The notes: generated from the sequence alone by a model not told the origin. A stretch of 57,989 bases of DNA from Bacteroidales bacterium (GCA_016342645.1 JAEINX010000007.1:1-57989); one strand, 5' to 3'; positions 16,783-26,564 are shown, counted from the first letter of the stretch. Numbers and translations are program-made.

Positions 16783-17706
16783 TTATACAATTATCCTATT
16801 AATTGAAAGTTCTTTAAGATTACGGTTTCCAATACCCATTTCGTCTGCAAAAACAATATAATTTATTTCGTTGGGTTCAAGATCAACTAATTTAGTTGCT
16901 GCTGCATCTATCGCGACAATATCTGTTGAAATAAGCTGCTGTTTCATTGCCACAACATCATCAATTGAAACACCTCGCGGACCGTTTTCCATCATAACAT
17001 TATAGGCATCAACTATATTAAGATCGGGCTTACAGATAGAAGCACAATCGGCAATACATTGATGCAAATCGTTTCTATGCCAAAACATTCTATCCCAAAC
17101 AATACCCATCAAGTTTTTCATGGCAATAGTAAGCCTTGTTGATGAATGACTCTTTAAAACCGGAACGTTAATAAAAACATCCGAATCAAGAATCAATTCA
17201 TGAACCTTTGCATTTTTTAATTTTTTACCATCAGGGATTTCAATTTCGCGATAATATTTTTCGGAATTACCGGGGACGATTTTACCACCTGCGTCCTTAA
17301 CAGCTTTTTCTATTCCACTGTTTTGATAGGTCTTAGTCCATTCGTCGCAAGTATTATCAAAAACAAAAACATCTTTTGCACCAGCATCAAAGCAATGCTC
17401 AATGATTCTTGCAACGAGTTTAGGATTTGTGTTTGCTGCTCTTTCAGGAACGGCATCCCAACCAATATTCGGTTTTACGACAACACTTTGACCCTGTTTT
17501 ACATATTCTTTCATGCCACCAAGTGATTCAATTGCCCTGTCAAACATAAAATCTGGCTCACCTCCTTTAATTGCAACCATATCATAAGGCCCCTCGGGGT
17601 TTACCACAGGTGACCCAAATATTTTACCGTAACTTCCAATCGACATAGTAGTTCCGGCAATAATTCCGGCATTTATTCCTTTTTTTAAAAAATCTCTACG
17701 TTTCAT
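16783..17706 (-). CDS. DUF362 protein with Tat signal peptide
   Basis: This 307-residue protein begins with a twin-arginine signal (MKRRDFLKKG followed by a hydrophobic stretch), so it is exported folded. The rest is a DUF362 domain: VVKPNIGWDAVPERAANTN near residue 75, FVFDNTCDEW near 115, VPVLKSHSSTRLTIAMKN near 180-197, and VDAYNVMMENGPRG near 235-248. DUF362 proteins often occur beside or fused to ferredoxin domains, and here the next gene is a polyferredoxin 5 bp downstream. The biochemical reaction is not established. A TAATTTTG box (17803-17796) could be its promoter, with a leader of about 80 nt. Confidence 0.82.
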   Translation of the reverse strand: MKRRDFLKKGINAGIIAGTTMSIGSYGKIFGSPVVNPEGPYDMVAIKGGEPDFMFDRAIESLGGMKEYVKQGQSVVVKPNIGWDAVPERAANTNPKLVARIIEHCFDAGAKDVFVFDNTCDEWTKTYQNSGIEKAVKDAGGKIVPGNSEKYYREIEIPDGKKLKNAKVHELILDSDVFINVPVLKSHSSTRLTIAMKNLMGIVWDRMFWHRNDLHQCIADCASICKPDLNIVDAYNVMMENGPRGVSIDDVVAMKQQLISTDIVAIDAAATKLVDLEPNEINYIVFADEMGIGNRNLKELSINRIIV

Positions 17707-17795
17707 ATTTTAGTAATTATCAGATTCTCTTTTTATATTTTATTTGGATTGTATCGTAAGCTTAAGTTTTTAATTTCTTATTTTTTGAAACTTTA

Positions 17796-17803
17796 CAAAA
17801 TTA
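17796..17803 (-). promoter_or_regulatory. Possible TAnnTTTG box for the DUF362-polyferredoxin operon
   Basis: Read on the minus strand the bases are TAATTTTG. The match to the -7 consensus is good, but no -33 element is at the usual distance and the region is very AT-rich. Confidence 0.3.
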
Positions 17804-17978
17804 AATTATTAAATTTTTTCGCACTAAAAATACAAAAAATTAAACTTGTTAATGATTTTATTTTATTTTTGAAGAAAAATCAGGAATAATACATTTTTAA
17901 ATTTCCTGATATTAAATAAATTTGACATATTTTTTATGCAAAGCTCTAAACTAATAATAAACAATTTAAATTAGGCCA

Positions 17979-18506
17979 ATGAAAAACATTATTGCACTAA
18001 CGACAGCAAAAACAAATATTAGAAGCATCATTTTTGATTTTCTTGCTTTAACATTTATCTACTTAGTTCCGACTTTTTCTCACTTGCTAAGTTTTCCTTT
18101 ATACCTGATAGAACCCATGCGATTAATGTTAATAATTGCTTTAGTACACACAACAAAACGAAACGCATATTTAATTGCCTTCAGCCTACCTTTATTTTCA
18201 TTTCTTATTTCCGGGCATCCGATGGTATTAAAAACCGCTCTAATTTCTTTGGAACTTTTGCTTAATGTTTGGTTATTTTTTAAATTTAGTGCTATAATTA
18301 AAAACAAATTTGCTCCTATTTTAATTAGTATCGTTTTAAGTAAAATATTTTATTATGCTGTTAAATTTGCTTTTATAAGTTTTGCGCTTCTTTCAACAAA
18401 TCTCGTTTCAACACCGATTTACATTCAGTTGATCACAACTATTGCATTTAGCAGTTATTTGTTTTTGATGTTAAGAAAAAAGGGTGTTGGGAATTCAGAA
18501 AATTAA
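17979..18506 (+). CDS. Small polytopic membrane protein
   Basis: This 175-residue protein has about five to six membrane segments by eye (around 19-40, 45-60, 62-78, 84-100, 108-138 and 145-165). The N-terminal basic stretch, the EPMRLMLIIALVHTTKRNAY segment and the overall size recall substrate-binding S components of ECF-type transporters, but no diagnostic motif fixes this, so the function is left open. The ATG at 17979 lies in a 270-bp divergent gap with the DUF362 gene. It is transcribed towards the YqeY gene and no partner gene is adjacent on the same strand. Confidence 0.6.
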   Translation: MKNIIALTTAKTNIRSIIFDFLALTFIYLVPTFSHLLSFPLYLIEPMRLMLIIALVHTTKRNAYLIAFSLPLFSFLISGHPMVLKTALISLELLLNVWLFFKFSAIIKNKFAPILISIVLSKIFYYAVKFAFISFALLSTNLVSTPIYIQLITTIAFSSYLFLMLRKKGVGNSEN

Positions 18507-18563
18507 ATTTAATCCGATACCTCTAAAAAATATTTAGCTAAAATTTTTAGTACACAAAAGGTT

Positions 18564-19019
18564 TTAGGATAACAAAAGTGTTTTTACAATCATCGCAATA
18601 GTTTTATTATCAGCACTACCGCCAAGTTTTTTAGATGCAATTCCCATAACTTTTCCCATATCTTTTATGGTTTTTGCATTGGTTTCTTTAATAATATCAT
18701 TGATTATTTGTTTCAAATCATCTTCGCTAATTTGTTCAGGGAGATACTGTTCAATTATTTCAGCTTGATAATACTCAGCTTCAGCTAATTCTTTGCGATT
18801 ATTTTCTAAATATATCTCGCCTGATTCTTTCCGTTGTTTTACTAATTTCTGTAGTAATTGGATTTCAAGTTCCTCAGGCATTTCTCCTTTACTTGTATCT
18901 TGTCCGGTTTTTGCAATCAATAATGCGGATTTTATGGCTCTTAGAGCTTCCAGCTTTTTTTTATCTTTTGCCAGCATTGCTGCTTTCAGATCATCATTTA
19001 TTTTATTTGAAAGGCTCAT
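18564..19019 (-). CDS. GatB/YqeY domain protein
   Basis: This 151-residue cytosolic protein consists entirely of the YqeY domain, related to the tail domain of the GatB subunit of tRNA amidotransferases. Family hallmarks are LSNKINDDLKAAMLAKDKKK at the start, LEALRAIKSALL, and the C-terminal MGKVMGIASKKLGGSADNK. Stand-alone YqeY proteins probably bind tRNA or act as aminoacylation accessories, but no precise role is proven. It follows ftsZ by about 100 bp on the same strand and may be the last gene of that transcript, an arrangement seen in other Bacteroidota. Confidence 0.9.
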   Translation of the reverse strand: MSLSNKINDDLKAAMLAKDKKKLEALRAIKSALLIAKTGQDTSKGEMPEELEIQLLQKLVKQRKESGEIYLENNRKELAEAEYYQAEIIEQYLPEQISEDDLKQIINDIIKETNAKTIKDMGKVMGIASKKLGGSADNKTIAMIVKTLLLS

Positions 19020-19122
19020 TTTTAATTGTTGTATTATTAAATAGAAAATTTATTTCATTACTTTTTCAGATAAATATTTCTTCTTTTGTCAGGTTTCTAA
19101 AAATTTCTATAAGATTTTCTGA

Positions 19123-20679
19123 TTAATCAGCTTTATCGTGCAAAAATGGATTTTCTTCCTTAAGATTACACTCCTTGTCGTTGTTAACAGTTAATTGATG
19201 AACATTAGATTCAGAAGATAGTTTTGTCTCAGACAGTTCAACATTTCGCCTGACAAATGCCGGTTCTTTTTCAAGCTCACTTATCTCATGGGGTGATTTG
19301 AGTTTAATACTCATATCTTTAAGCTTTTGAATCCTAAGCTTAGCCCTTTGATCCATTTCTCTTTGCTTAATTTCAAATTGGTTGGTATTATCATTGGCAG
19401 CAAAAACATTTGTTTCACCAACATGGTCGTTGGTGATATTCGTTTTCTTTACCAATATAGGTTCTGTGATTTCGCTCTGATTTATTGTTTTCTTTTCTTC
19501 AACATTCGGTTTTGCATTAAAAGCAATTGTTTCGTTTTTTGTTTCTGGTTTGGATTTATTTTCTATTTTAGATTCTGTATTTAAATCAGAATTATTTCTT
19601 AATAAAGTTATTTCAGAAACTGTTTCTTTTTCTTTTACAGGCTTAGGAGGTTCAAAATTTGACTTTCTTTCACTATTTAAAGTACCAATAATTGTTTTAG
19701 TTTTTTTCTCTTCAGCATTTCTTTTGGAGTCAAAACCGGTTGCAATCAATGTAATGCTAATTTTAGCACCTAAAGATTCTTCATAACCGTTACCCCAAAT
19801 AATTTCGGCATTCGATCCGGCTTCATTTTGAATATAATCGGTGATTTCAATCACTTCATCCATAGATATTTCTTCAGTTCCAGAAGCAATAAAAAGCAGG
19901 ATATTTGAAGCCCCTGAAATATCATTATCGTTTAACAAAGGAGATGACAGGGCTGTTTCGACAGCAATTCTTGCCCTGTTTTCACCTTCGGCTTCAGATG
20001 AACCCATAATAGCTTTACCACTATCTTTCATAACAGTTTTCACATCCTCAAAATCAACATTGATATATCCCGTAACCGTTATAATTTCGGCTATTCCTCT
20101 TGCAGCAGTAGCAAGTATATTATCAGCTTTTTTGAAAGCTTCCGAGAGTTTCAAATCACCGTGCAGTTCTCTTAATTTATCATTGCTAATAGTTAAAAGA
20201 GTGTCAACATGTTGTTTTAGTTCGTTGATGCCTTGCTCGGCTTGCATTTTTCTTTTTCTGCCTTCAAATGAGAAAGGAAGCGTAACAATTCCAACGGTGA
20301 GGATGCCCATTTCTTTAGCAATTTCAGCAATTACCGGAGCAGCACCTGTACCTGTTCCTCCGCCCATTCCTGCCGTAATAAATAACATATTGGTATTCTT
20401 CTCAAAAATTTCCTTTATCTCATCAATATTTTCCAATGCCGACTCTTTTCCAACATTTGGGATTGATCCAGCACCCAAGCCTCTTTTTCCTAATTGGATT
20501 TTTGTTGGTATTGGACTACTTTTTAAAGCTTGCGCATCGGTGTTGCATAAAATAAAGTCAACTCCGGTGATTCCCTGCTTAAACATGTGGGTTATTGCAT
20601 TACTGCCACCACCACCAACTCCTATCACTTTAATTATTGATGATTGATTTTTAGGTAAATCGAATTCTAACATAGTCAT
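19123..20679 (-). CDS. ftsZ: Cell division protein FtsZ
   Basis: FtsZ is the tubulin-like GTPase that polymerises into the division ring. This copy is 518 residues, longer than the E. coli protein because of a roughly 130-residue charged linker. The GTPase core carries GVGGGGSNA (about 20-28) and the tubulin signature GGGTGTG (106-112), with the synergy-loop region around 200-215. The membrane-protein binding peptide appears to be EPAFVRRNVEL, about 40 residues before the end; an extra tail ending ENPFLHDKAD follows. Two in-frame ATGs (20679 and 20673) compete as start. The gene follows ftsA by 93 bp and is last in the dcw order. Confidence 0.97.
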   Translation of the reverse strand: MTMLEFDLPKNQSSIIKVIGVGGGGSNAITHMFKQGITGVDFILCNTDAQALKSSPIPTKIQLGKRGLGAGSIPNVGKESALENIDEIKEIFEKNTNMLFITAGMGGGTGTGAAPVIAEIAKEMGILTVGIVTLPFSFEGRKRKMQAEQGINELKQHVDTLLTISNDKLRELHGDLKLSEAFKKADNILATAARGIAEIITVTGYINVDFEDVKTVMKDSGKAIMGSSEAEGENRARIAVETALSSPLLNDNDISGASNILLFIASGTEEISMDEVIEITDYIQNEAGSNAEIIWGNGYEESLGAKISITLIATGFDSKRNAEEKKTKTIIGTLNSERKSNFEPPKPVKEKETVSEITLLRNNSDLNTESKIENKSKPETKNETIAFNAKPNVEEKKTINQSEITEPILVKKTNITNDHVGETNVFAANDNTNQFEIKQREMDQRAKLRIQKLKDMSIKLKSPHEISELEKEPAFVRRNVELSETKLSSESNVHQLTVNNDKECNLKEENPFLHDKAD

Positions 20680-20772
20680 TATTTTTATTACTGAGGTAAA
20701 ATTAATTATTTAAATCGCTTGTTTATTTTAATTTTTTGATTACTTATTAACAAAATCATTGTTAATTACTTT

Positions 20773-22071
20773 TTATTCCACTTGATCTTTCTCAAACCAA
20801 TCTTTAATAACATCAAGATAAGATTTTCTGTTTTCAGTAGATTTACTTTTTATTTTATGTTTTCTTTTTTGTTTTTTGCTAACGGAATCAGTGAGTTCGA
20901 GTCTATCCAACTCTTTTTCATAACGATTAATTCCAACAATAACTAAACCTATTCCAGTTGCAAACATAGGCATTGCCATTTCATCAGGCACTTCATTTGC
21001 AAGATGTTCGTTCGGATAGCCAATTCTGGTATCCATTCCTGTCATAAATTCAGTTAGTTGGGAAATGTGTTTTAATTGCGAGCCACCTCCTGTGAGAACA
21101 ATTCCGGCAATAAGTTTTTTTTCGTATCCCGAATTTTTTATTTCAAAATAAATGTGCTCAATGATTTCTTCCATTCTGGCTTGAATAATACTGGCCAGAT
21201 TTTTTAAAGTAATTTCTTTTGGCGGCCTTCCCCTAAGCCCTGGAATTGCTACAATTTCTTCTTCTTTGTTTTCACTTGCCAGAGCTGATCCGAATTTTAC
21301 TTTTAAATCTTCGGCATGTTTCCGGATTATAGTACAACCTTCTTTTATATCTTCGGTAATTGCATCTCCTCCAAAAGGAATAACAGCCGTATGCCGAATT
21401 ATTCCATCCTGAAAAATAGCAATATCGGTTGTACCCCCACCAATATCAACAAGAACAACGCCTGCTTCTTTTTCGTCTTCGCCGAGAACTGCTTCTGCTG
21501 AGGCAATTGGCTCTAAAATTAAATTTACAACTTCTAAACCGGCTTTGCGAACACATTTATAAATATTCTTTGCGGCTGTGGTCTGTCCGACAATAATATG
21601 AAAATTGGCTTCAAGTGAGTTTCCGAGCATCCCGATAGGTTCGCGGATACCTTGTTCTTCGTCAATAATATATTCTTGTGGAATTACATCAATAATTTCT
21701 TCACCGGGGCTCATATTTAAATTATACATATTACTGTTCAGAGTATTGATCTCTTCTTTGGTAATTTCATCATCATTATTTTCACGAATAATGCTACCGC
21801 GATGTTGCAAACTCTTAATGTGCTGTCCTGCAATCCCTACATTTACATAATGTATCTCTACACCTGATTTTTGCTCTGCTTCTTTGATAGCAGTTTTTAT
21901 TGATTGTACAGTATTTTCGATATTGGAAACCACACCTCTTTTTACGCCAAAAGAATCGGTTCGGCCGTGTCCTAAAACTTCAATTTTCCCAAATTCATCT
22001 TGCCTCCCAACTATACATGCAATCTTTGTTGTTCCAATATCTAAGCTTACTATAATTTCAGAATTACTCAT
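20773..22071 (-). CDS. ftsA: Cell division protein FtsA
   Basis: FtsA is the actin-like ATPase that tethers FtsZ to the membrane. The 432-residue protein shows the family start IIVSLDIGTTKIACIVG, the SHS2/1C insertion in the second quarter, the ATP-binding motif VLVDIGGGTTDIAIF (about 205-219) and IVLTGGGSQLKHI (about 326-338). The basic C-terminus (KQKRKHKIK followed by YLDVIKDWFEKD) forms the membrane-targeting amphipathic helix. It starts 7 bp after ftsQ and precedes ftsZ, as in most bacteria. Confidence 0.96.
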   Translation of the reverse strand: MSNSEIIVSLDIGTTKIACIVGRQDEFGKIEVLGHGRTDSFGVKRGVVSNIENTVQSIKTAIKEAEQKSGVEIHYVNVGIAGQHIKSLQHRGSIIRENNDDEITKEEINTLNSNMYNLNMSPGEEIIDVIPQEYIIDEEQGIREPIGMLGNSLEANFHIIVGQTTAAKNIYKCVRKAGLEVVNLILEPIASAEAVLGEDEKEAGVVLVDIGGGTTDIAIFQDGIIRHTAVIPFGGDAITEDIKEGCTIIRKHAEDLKVKFGSALASENKEEEIVAIPGLRGRPPKEITLKNLASIIQARMEEIIEHIYFEIKNSGYEKKLIAGIVLTGGGSQLKHISQLTEFMTGMDTRIGYPNEHLANEVPDEMAMPMFATGIGLVIVGINRYEKELDRLELTDSVSKKQKRKHKIKSKSTENRKSYLDVIKDWFEKDQVE

Positions 22072-22078
22072 ATTTCTA

Positions 22079-22858
22079 TTATTTTGAACATACTACTTGA
22101 TTCAAATATTTTAAATTCACTACTTTATATTTATCCCAACCTACTCTTTTTAATCCATTTTTATAAAAAACAATCAAATTATCGAATTTCCTTTTCATAT
22201 TGTTTGTGTCACCAAATTGTATTAAATGTTTTCCTGTCTTGGGAATTAATTCAAATTCATTTGCCTTATTAACATATATTTGCTCAATGGTTGCATTTAA
22301 AAATTTATTCGATTTAATATAATTTGCAAGTTTATACAATTTTAACAAAACAGCATACTCTTTATTGTTCTCAGAATTGAAAATTTTGTGCAGTTTTGAA
22401 TATTTTATATTGATATTTCCGTTTGCTACAATTACTCTTGATGAAACACCTGTTTTAACAGGAATAATTATTCCATCAGTTGCGATATAAAAATTTTGCC
22501 CTGTTGAGTTTATTATTCGCATTAAAGCTTGTCTTTGAGTTATCCTTACCTTTAGATTACCGCCAAAAGAGGAAAATATTTCGGCATCAGACACATAAGG
22601 ATTAGACTTGATTTTGTCTTCAAATTTTCCTAAATCAATTTCATTAATTTTTTTTCCAATTATGCTGTCTTTTGAGTTTGTGATTAAAGAATATATTTCA
22701 TCTTCTGTTACATAAGGCTCATCACTATTGTTTCTTTTAATATTAACAATAACATCTTTACAAACAGATTCATTTTGAATTAAGCGAAAATACACTACGG
22801 CACTAATTATACCGGCGATTAAAATAATCCAAATCAATATATTAAATATTTTTCTCAA
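22079..22858 (-). CDS. ftsQ: Cell division protein FtsQ
   Basis: This 259-residue single-pass membrane protein occupies the FtsQ position between murC and ftsA. A short cytoplasmic start is followed by one membrane helix (ILIWIILIAGIISAVVYF, residues 7-24), a POTRA-like domain (about 38-110, with YVTEDEIYSLI and NPYVSDAEIF) and a beta domain (TDGIIIPV, ending VNLKYLNQVVC). FtsQ links cytoplasmic and periplasmic parts of the divisome. Sequence conservation in this family is low, so position supports the call. It begins 2 bp after murC. Confidence 0.9.
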   Translation of the reverse strand: MRKIFNILIWIILIAGIISAVVYFRLIQNESVCKDVIVNIKRNNSDEPYVTEDEIYSLITNSKDSIIGKKINEIDLGKFEDKIKSNPYVSDAEIFSSFGGNLKVRITQRQALMRIINSTGQNFYIATDGIIIPVKTGVSSRVIVANGNINIKYSKLHKIFNSENNKEYAVLLKLYKLANYIKSNKFLNATIEQIYVNKANEFELIPKTGKHLIQFGDTNNMKRKFDNLIVFYKNGLKRVGWDKYKVVNLKYLNQVVCSK

Positions 22859-22860
22859 TC

Positions 22861-24225
22861 TTATAACATTTGTTTTCTTAGAATAAACTCAATCTGATCA
22901 GTAATTTTATATATGTCTCCAGCCCCAAGGCTTAGCACTACTTCTTTTTTATTATTTTCAAGTTCAGAATACAATTCATGATTTTTTAAGAGTTTTTTGT
23001 TTTCAGTTTGAATTCTATCAAATATCAATTTTGAATTAATTCCATCGATAGGTTTTTCCCTTGCAGGATATATTTCCAATAAAATTATTTCATCTAAGAG
23101 TTCAAGACTTTTTACGAATTCATCAAGGAAATCTTTGGTTCGCGAAAATAAATGAGGCTGAAAAATACCACATATTTTTTTCTTAGGATACAATTGCCGA
23201 ACCGCCGAAATAATTGCTTTCAATTCGTTTGGATGATGGGCATAATCATCAATATATACGAGTTTATCGGTATTAATTCGATAATCAAATCTGCGTTTAA
23301 CTCCTGAATATGATTCAAGTGCCGATTTTATTGAAGCTAAATTTATACCAAATTCTAATGCAACAGCAATTGCTGCAATTGCATTTTCGATGTTATGAAT
23401 TCCCGGAATAGAAAACATAAACTCATCAAGTTTCTTTTCGTTTTTAATTAAATCAAAGCGTGATTTTTCTCCCGAAAAATTATAATTGGATGTGTGATAA
23501 TCAGCTTCTGAATCAAATGAATACGTTATTTTTTTCCCTGTAAAAGCTGTAGGTAAATTTAAACCGCTTTTAATAATTAGCTTTCCACCATGTTTGATTT
23601 TATCGGCAAACAAAGTAAATGATTTCAGGAGATTATCGTAATTTCCATAAATGTCGAGATGATCGGCATCAATTGAAGAAATTACAGCAATATTTGGGTT
23701 TAACGACAAAAATGATCTATCGAATTCATCAGCTTCTGCAATGAATACCTTGCTGTTTTCGGAATACTGCAAATTGGAATCAATATTTTTTGAAATTCCA
23801 CCAATAAATGAAGTGCAAGCAATTGCCGCTGTATTGAAAATGTGAGAAATAATTGACGAAATACTTGTTTTGCCATGAGTTCCGGCAATAGCAATTAAGA
23901 ACTCATCATTTGTTATTTCACTAAGAATTTCCGAGCGTTTTTTGATTATTAAACCTTTGTTGCTAAAAAATTGAAATTCTTTATTGCTTCTATCAATTGC
24001 TGGTGTGTAAACAACAAGATCAATTTCATGAGGAATTTTTTCAATATTTTCTTCAAAATGGATTTTCATTCCTTCGCTAATCATCTGCTCGGTTAAAAGT
24101 GAATTTTCTCGGTCATATCCATATATTTCAACTCCATTTGCATTTAGATATCTTGCAATAGCGCTCATTCCTATTCCGCCAATCCCCAGAAAATAAACTT
24201 TATGTATTTTACTAAAATCAATCAT
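22861..24225 (-). CDS. murC: UDP-N-acetylmuramate--L-alanine ligase MurC
   Basis: MurC adds L-alanine to UDP-N-acetylmuramic acid with ATP hydrolysis, the first peptide step of peptidoglycan precursor synthesis. The 454-residue protein has the N-terminal UDP-binding loop YFLGIGGIGMSA (11-22), the ATP loop AGTHGKTS (114-121), the central DADHLDIYGNYDNL segment, and the ligase C-terminus with IDDYAHHPNELKAII. Length is normal. It lies between murG (49 bp upstream) and ftsQ (2 bp downstream). Confidence 0.97.
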   Translation of the reverse strand: MIDFSKIHKVYFLGIGGIGMSAIARYLNANGVEIYGYDRENSLLTEQMISEGMKIHFEENIEKIPHEIDLVVYTPAIDRSNKEFQFFSNKGLIIKKRSEILSEITNDEFLIAIAGTHGKTSISSIISHIFNTAAIACTSFIGGISKNIDSNLQYSENSKVFIAEADEFDRSFLSLNPNIAVISSIDADHLDIYGNYDNLLKSFTLFADKIKHGGKLIIKSGLNLPTAFTGKKITYSFDSEADYHTSNYNFSGEKSRFDLIKNEKKLDEFMFSIPGIHNIENAIAAIAVALEFGINLASIKSALESYSGVKRRFDYRINTDKLVYIDDYAHHPNELKAIISAVRQLYPKKKICGIFQPHLFSRTKDFLDEFVKSLELLDEIILLEIYPAREKPIDGINSKLIFDRIQTENKKLLKNHELYSELENNKKEVVLSLGAGDIYKITDQIEFILRKQML

Positions 24226-24274
24226 CTTTTTTCAATCACTTCCTTTACATTTAAATAATATAAGAATTTGGTTT

Positions 24275-25381
24275 TTAATTTTCTATCAATTTCATAATCT
24301 CATCAACAATTTTTCCGGCGGAATTTTGAATTGCCATCTTTCCGATATTATTTTTTAATATATTAATACGGTTTTCATTTTTAAATAAATCAATAATAGT
24401 TTTTCCGAGTTTTTCTTTTGCTTCGTAGTCGTTAATTAAAATAGCAGCCTCATTATTAACAAGATTCAAAGCATTTTTGGTTTGATGATCTTCGGCAGCT
24501 GAAGGTAGGGGAACAAAAATTACGGGTTTTTTTACGGCTGTTAGCTCAGAAATTGCGATGGCTCCTGCACGAGAAATCACAATGTCGGCAGCAGCAAAAG
24601 CCATATCCATCCTATTAATAAATTCAAAAACTTTAATATTTATATTTCCCAATTTTTTTTGCGAATCAATTGCTTTATCAATATAGTATTTACCTGTTTG
24701 CCAAATAATTTGGATATTATTATCAATTAATAGATTAAGATTTGCATCAATGCTCTCATTAATAGATTTTGCTCCCTGGCTTCCTCCAATAACGAGTAAA
24801 GTTTTTTTGTCGGTGGATAAATCAAAAAATTTCAAAGCTTCGTTTCGTTTACCGCTAATATCGATAACTTCTTCACGAATGGGATTTCCTGTGATAACAA
24901 TTTTTGATTTGTCGAAATATTTATCCATTCCTTCATAAGCAACACAAATTTTATCAACAGATTTTGAAAGAAGTCTGTTGGTAATTCCAGGAAATGAATT
25001 TTGCTCCTGAATTAGAGTAGGAATACCTGATTTTTGAGCCATTTTTAATGCCGGCCCACTTGCATAACCACCAACTCCAATTGCAATATCCGGTTTGAAT
25101 TTTTTAATTATCTTTCTTGATTTCAATAAACTAAGAGTTAGTTTAATGGGAAACGACAAGTTTTTAATATTTATGTTTCTTTGAAATCCACTTATCCAAA
25201 GTGCTTCTATTGGGTAGCCGGCCTCAGGCACTTTAGACATTTCAATTTTTCCCTTTGCTCCAATAAATAATATTGACGCATCGTTTAAACGCTTTTTCAG
25301 TTCATTTGCAATTGCAATTGCCGGAAAAACATGTCCTCCGGTTCCTCCACCACTAATTAATATTTTATATTTTTTTATCAA
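24275..25381 (-). CDS. murG: Lipid II synthase MurG
   Basis: MurG is the peripheral membrane glycosyltransferase that transfers GlcNAc from UDP-GlcNAc to lipid I, making lipid II. The 368-residue protein shows the donor-fold glycine loop SGGGTGGHVFPAIA (10-23), the family segment IGVGGYASGPAL (about 102-113), LIQEQNSFPG, and the C-terminal ISRAGAIAISELTAVKKP (about 272-289) that contacts UDP. It lies between ftsW and murC on the dcw transcript. Confidence 0.96.
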   Translation of the reverse strand: MIKKYKILISGGGTGGHVFPAIAIANELKKRLNDASILFIGAKGKIEMSKVPEAGYPIEALWISGFQRNINIKNLSFPIKLTLSLLKSRKIIKKFKPDIAIGVGGYASGPALKMAQKSGIPTLIQEQNSFPGITNRLLSKSVDKICVAYEGMDKYFDKSKIVITGNPIREEVIDISGKRNEALKFFDLSTDKKTLLVIGGSQGAKSINESIDANLNLLIDNNIQIIWQTGKYYIDKAIDSQKKLGNINIKVFEFINRMDMAFAAADIVISRAGAIAISELTAVKKPVIFVPLPSAAEDHQTKNALNLVNNEAAILINDYEAKEKLGKTIIDLFKNENRINILKNNIGKMAIQNSAGKIVDEIMKLIEN

Positions 25382-25406
25382 ATTCTTAAACTTAAATCTT
25401 AAATCA

Positions 25407-26564
25407 TTATGCGGTCGCTAAATTGAGTTCAATATCCGTTTCTTCTTGCACTTCTCTGCTGACGCTCAAAATAATTCCAACAGAAATACATGTAAACCAA
25501 ATCGAAGTTCCTCCCATACTTACTAAAGGAAGCGTTTGTCCGGTAACAGGCAAAATGTTTACAGCAACAGCCATGTTTATCATTGCTTGAAAAATCAAAC
25601 TAAATCCAATTCCAAAAGTAATGAAGGTTCCGAATTTCCCTTTAATTTTTGTTGCAATTCTTATTACTCTGAAAAAGAAAATCAAAAACAAAAGAACAAT
25701 AAAAATGCTCCCGACAAGTCCATATTCTTCAACAATAATTGCAAAAATAAAATCAGAATATGGGTGGGGCAAAAAATTTCTCTGGGTACTATTTCCGGGA
25801 AATTTTCCAAAAATTCCTCCCGAAGCAATTGCAATTTTTGATTGGTCAACTTGATAATTATTGTCTTCTCCCTCACCAAAATGAGCTTCAATTCGTTTTT
25901 TCCATGTCATTAACCTACCTTGATTATCTTCAGGTAAAGAAAATAAAATCGCAATAAATATTGATAAACTAATTATTCCGATTCCCAGTAAAGAAAGTAA
26001 ATATTGAGTTTTTATTCTTCCTATAAAAATTAAAACTAAACAACTTACAAATAGCATTGCTGCCGTTGAAAAGTTTTCCGGTAAAATTAACCCGCAAACT
26101 ATTAAAACAGGTAACATTATTGGGACAAAAGCTGTTTTAAAACTTTTAATTGTATCTTGTTTTTTTGATAACAGACGTGATAAAAAAACTATCAAGGTTA
26201 GTTTTGCCAAATCCGAAGTCTGGAATGTCAAATTAAAAGGTAAAAGTAAACCACGACGAGCATCGTTTAAATCAACACCTATAAAAAGAGTTATAATTAA
26301 CAAAGGAACAACAACATAAAAAGCAATCTGAAAAATTCTCGAAAAATAAATATATTTTACTCTATGTGTAAAATAAATCAAAGAGAAACCAAAAACAAGT
26401 ATAATAAAATGCTTAATCATGTAATATTCGGTATTACCTGATTTAAACTTATATGCAAGTGTTCCTGTTGAACTGTAAACTGCTAACAATGAAAAAACTG
26501 ACAGCAGTATAACTACAGCCCAAATTACTTTATCTCCTTTTATGTTTTTTAAAACTCTCGACAT
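25407..26564 (-). CDS. ftsW: Lipid II polymerase FtsW (SEDS family)
   Basis: FtsW is a SEDS-family membrane glycosyltransferase that polymerises lipid II at the septum together with the class B PBP encoded upstream. The 385-residue protein has about ten membrane helices. Family motifs include the early VYSSTG segment, FQTSDLAKLTLIVFLSR (about 114-130), ILPENFSTAAML (about 160-171), PHPYSDFIFAIIVEEYGLVG (about 267-286) and GQTLPLVSMGGTS near the end. The position between murD and murG favours FtsW over its paralogue RodA. It starts 2 bp after murD. Confidence 0.93.
   Translation of the reverse strand: MSRVLKNIKGDKVIWAVVILLSVFSLLAVYSSTGTLAYKFKSGNTEYYMIKHFIILVFGFSLIYFTHRVKYIYFSRIFQIAFYVVVPLLIITLFIGVDLNDARRGLLLPFNLTFQTSDLAKLTLIVFLSRLLSKKQDTIKSFKTAFVPIMLPVLIVCGLILPENFSTAAMLFVSCLVLIFIGRIKTQYLLSLLGIGIISLSIFIAILFSLPEDNQGRLMTWKKRIEAHFGEGEDNNYQVDQSKIAIASGGIFGKFPGNSTQRNFLPHPYSDFIFAIIVEEYGLVGSIFIVLLFLIFFFRVIRIATKIKGKFGTFITFGIGFSLIFQAMINMAVAVNILPVTGQTLPLVSMGGTSIWFTCISVGIILSVSREVQEETDIELNLATA

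Noticed and set aside
19841-20647. 268-codon plus-strand frame
   Set aside because: It is exactly antisense to the FtsZ core; its composition (Ser/Ile/Pro rich) is that of a shadow frame.
25536-25957. Overlapping plus-strand frames of 65-101 codons inside ftsW
   Set aside because: All are antisense shadows of a clear FtsW coding sequence and overlap one another.
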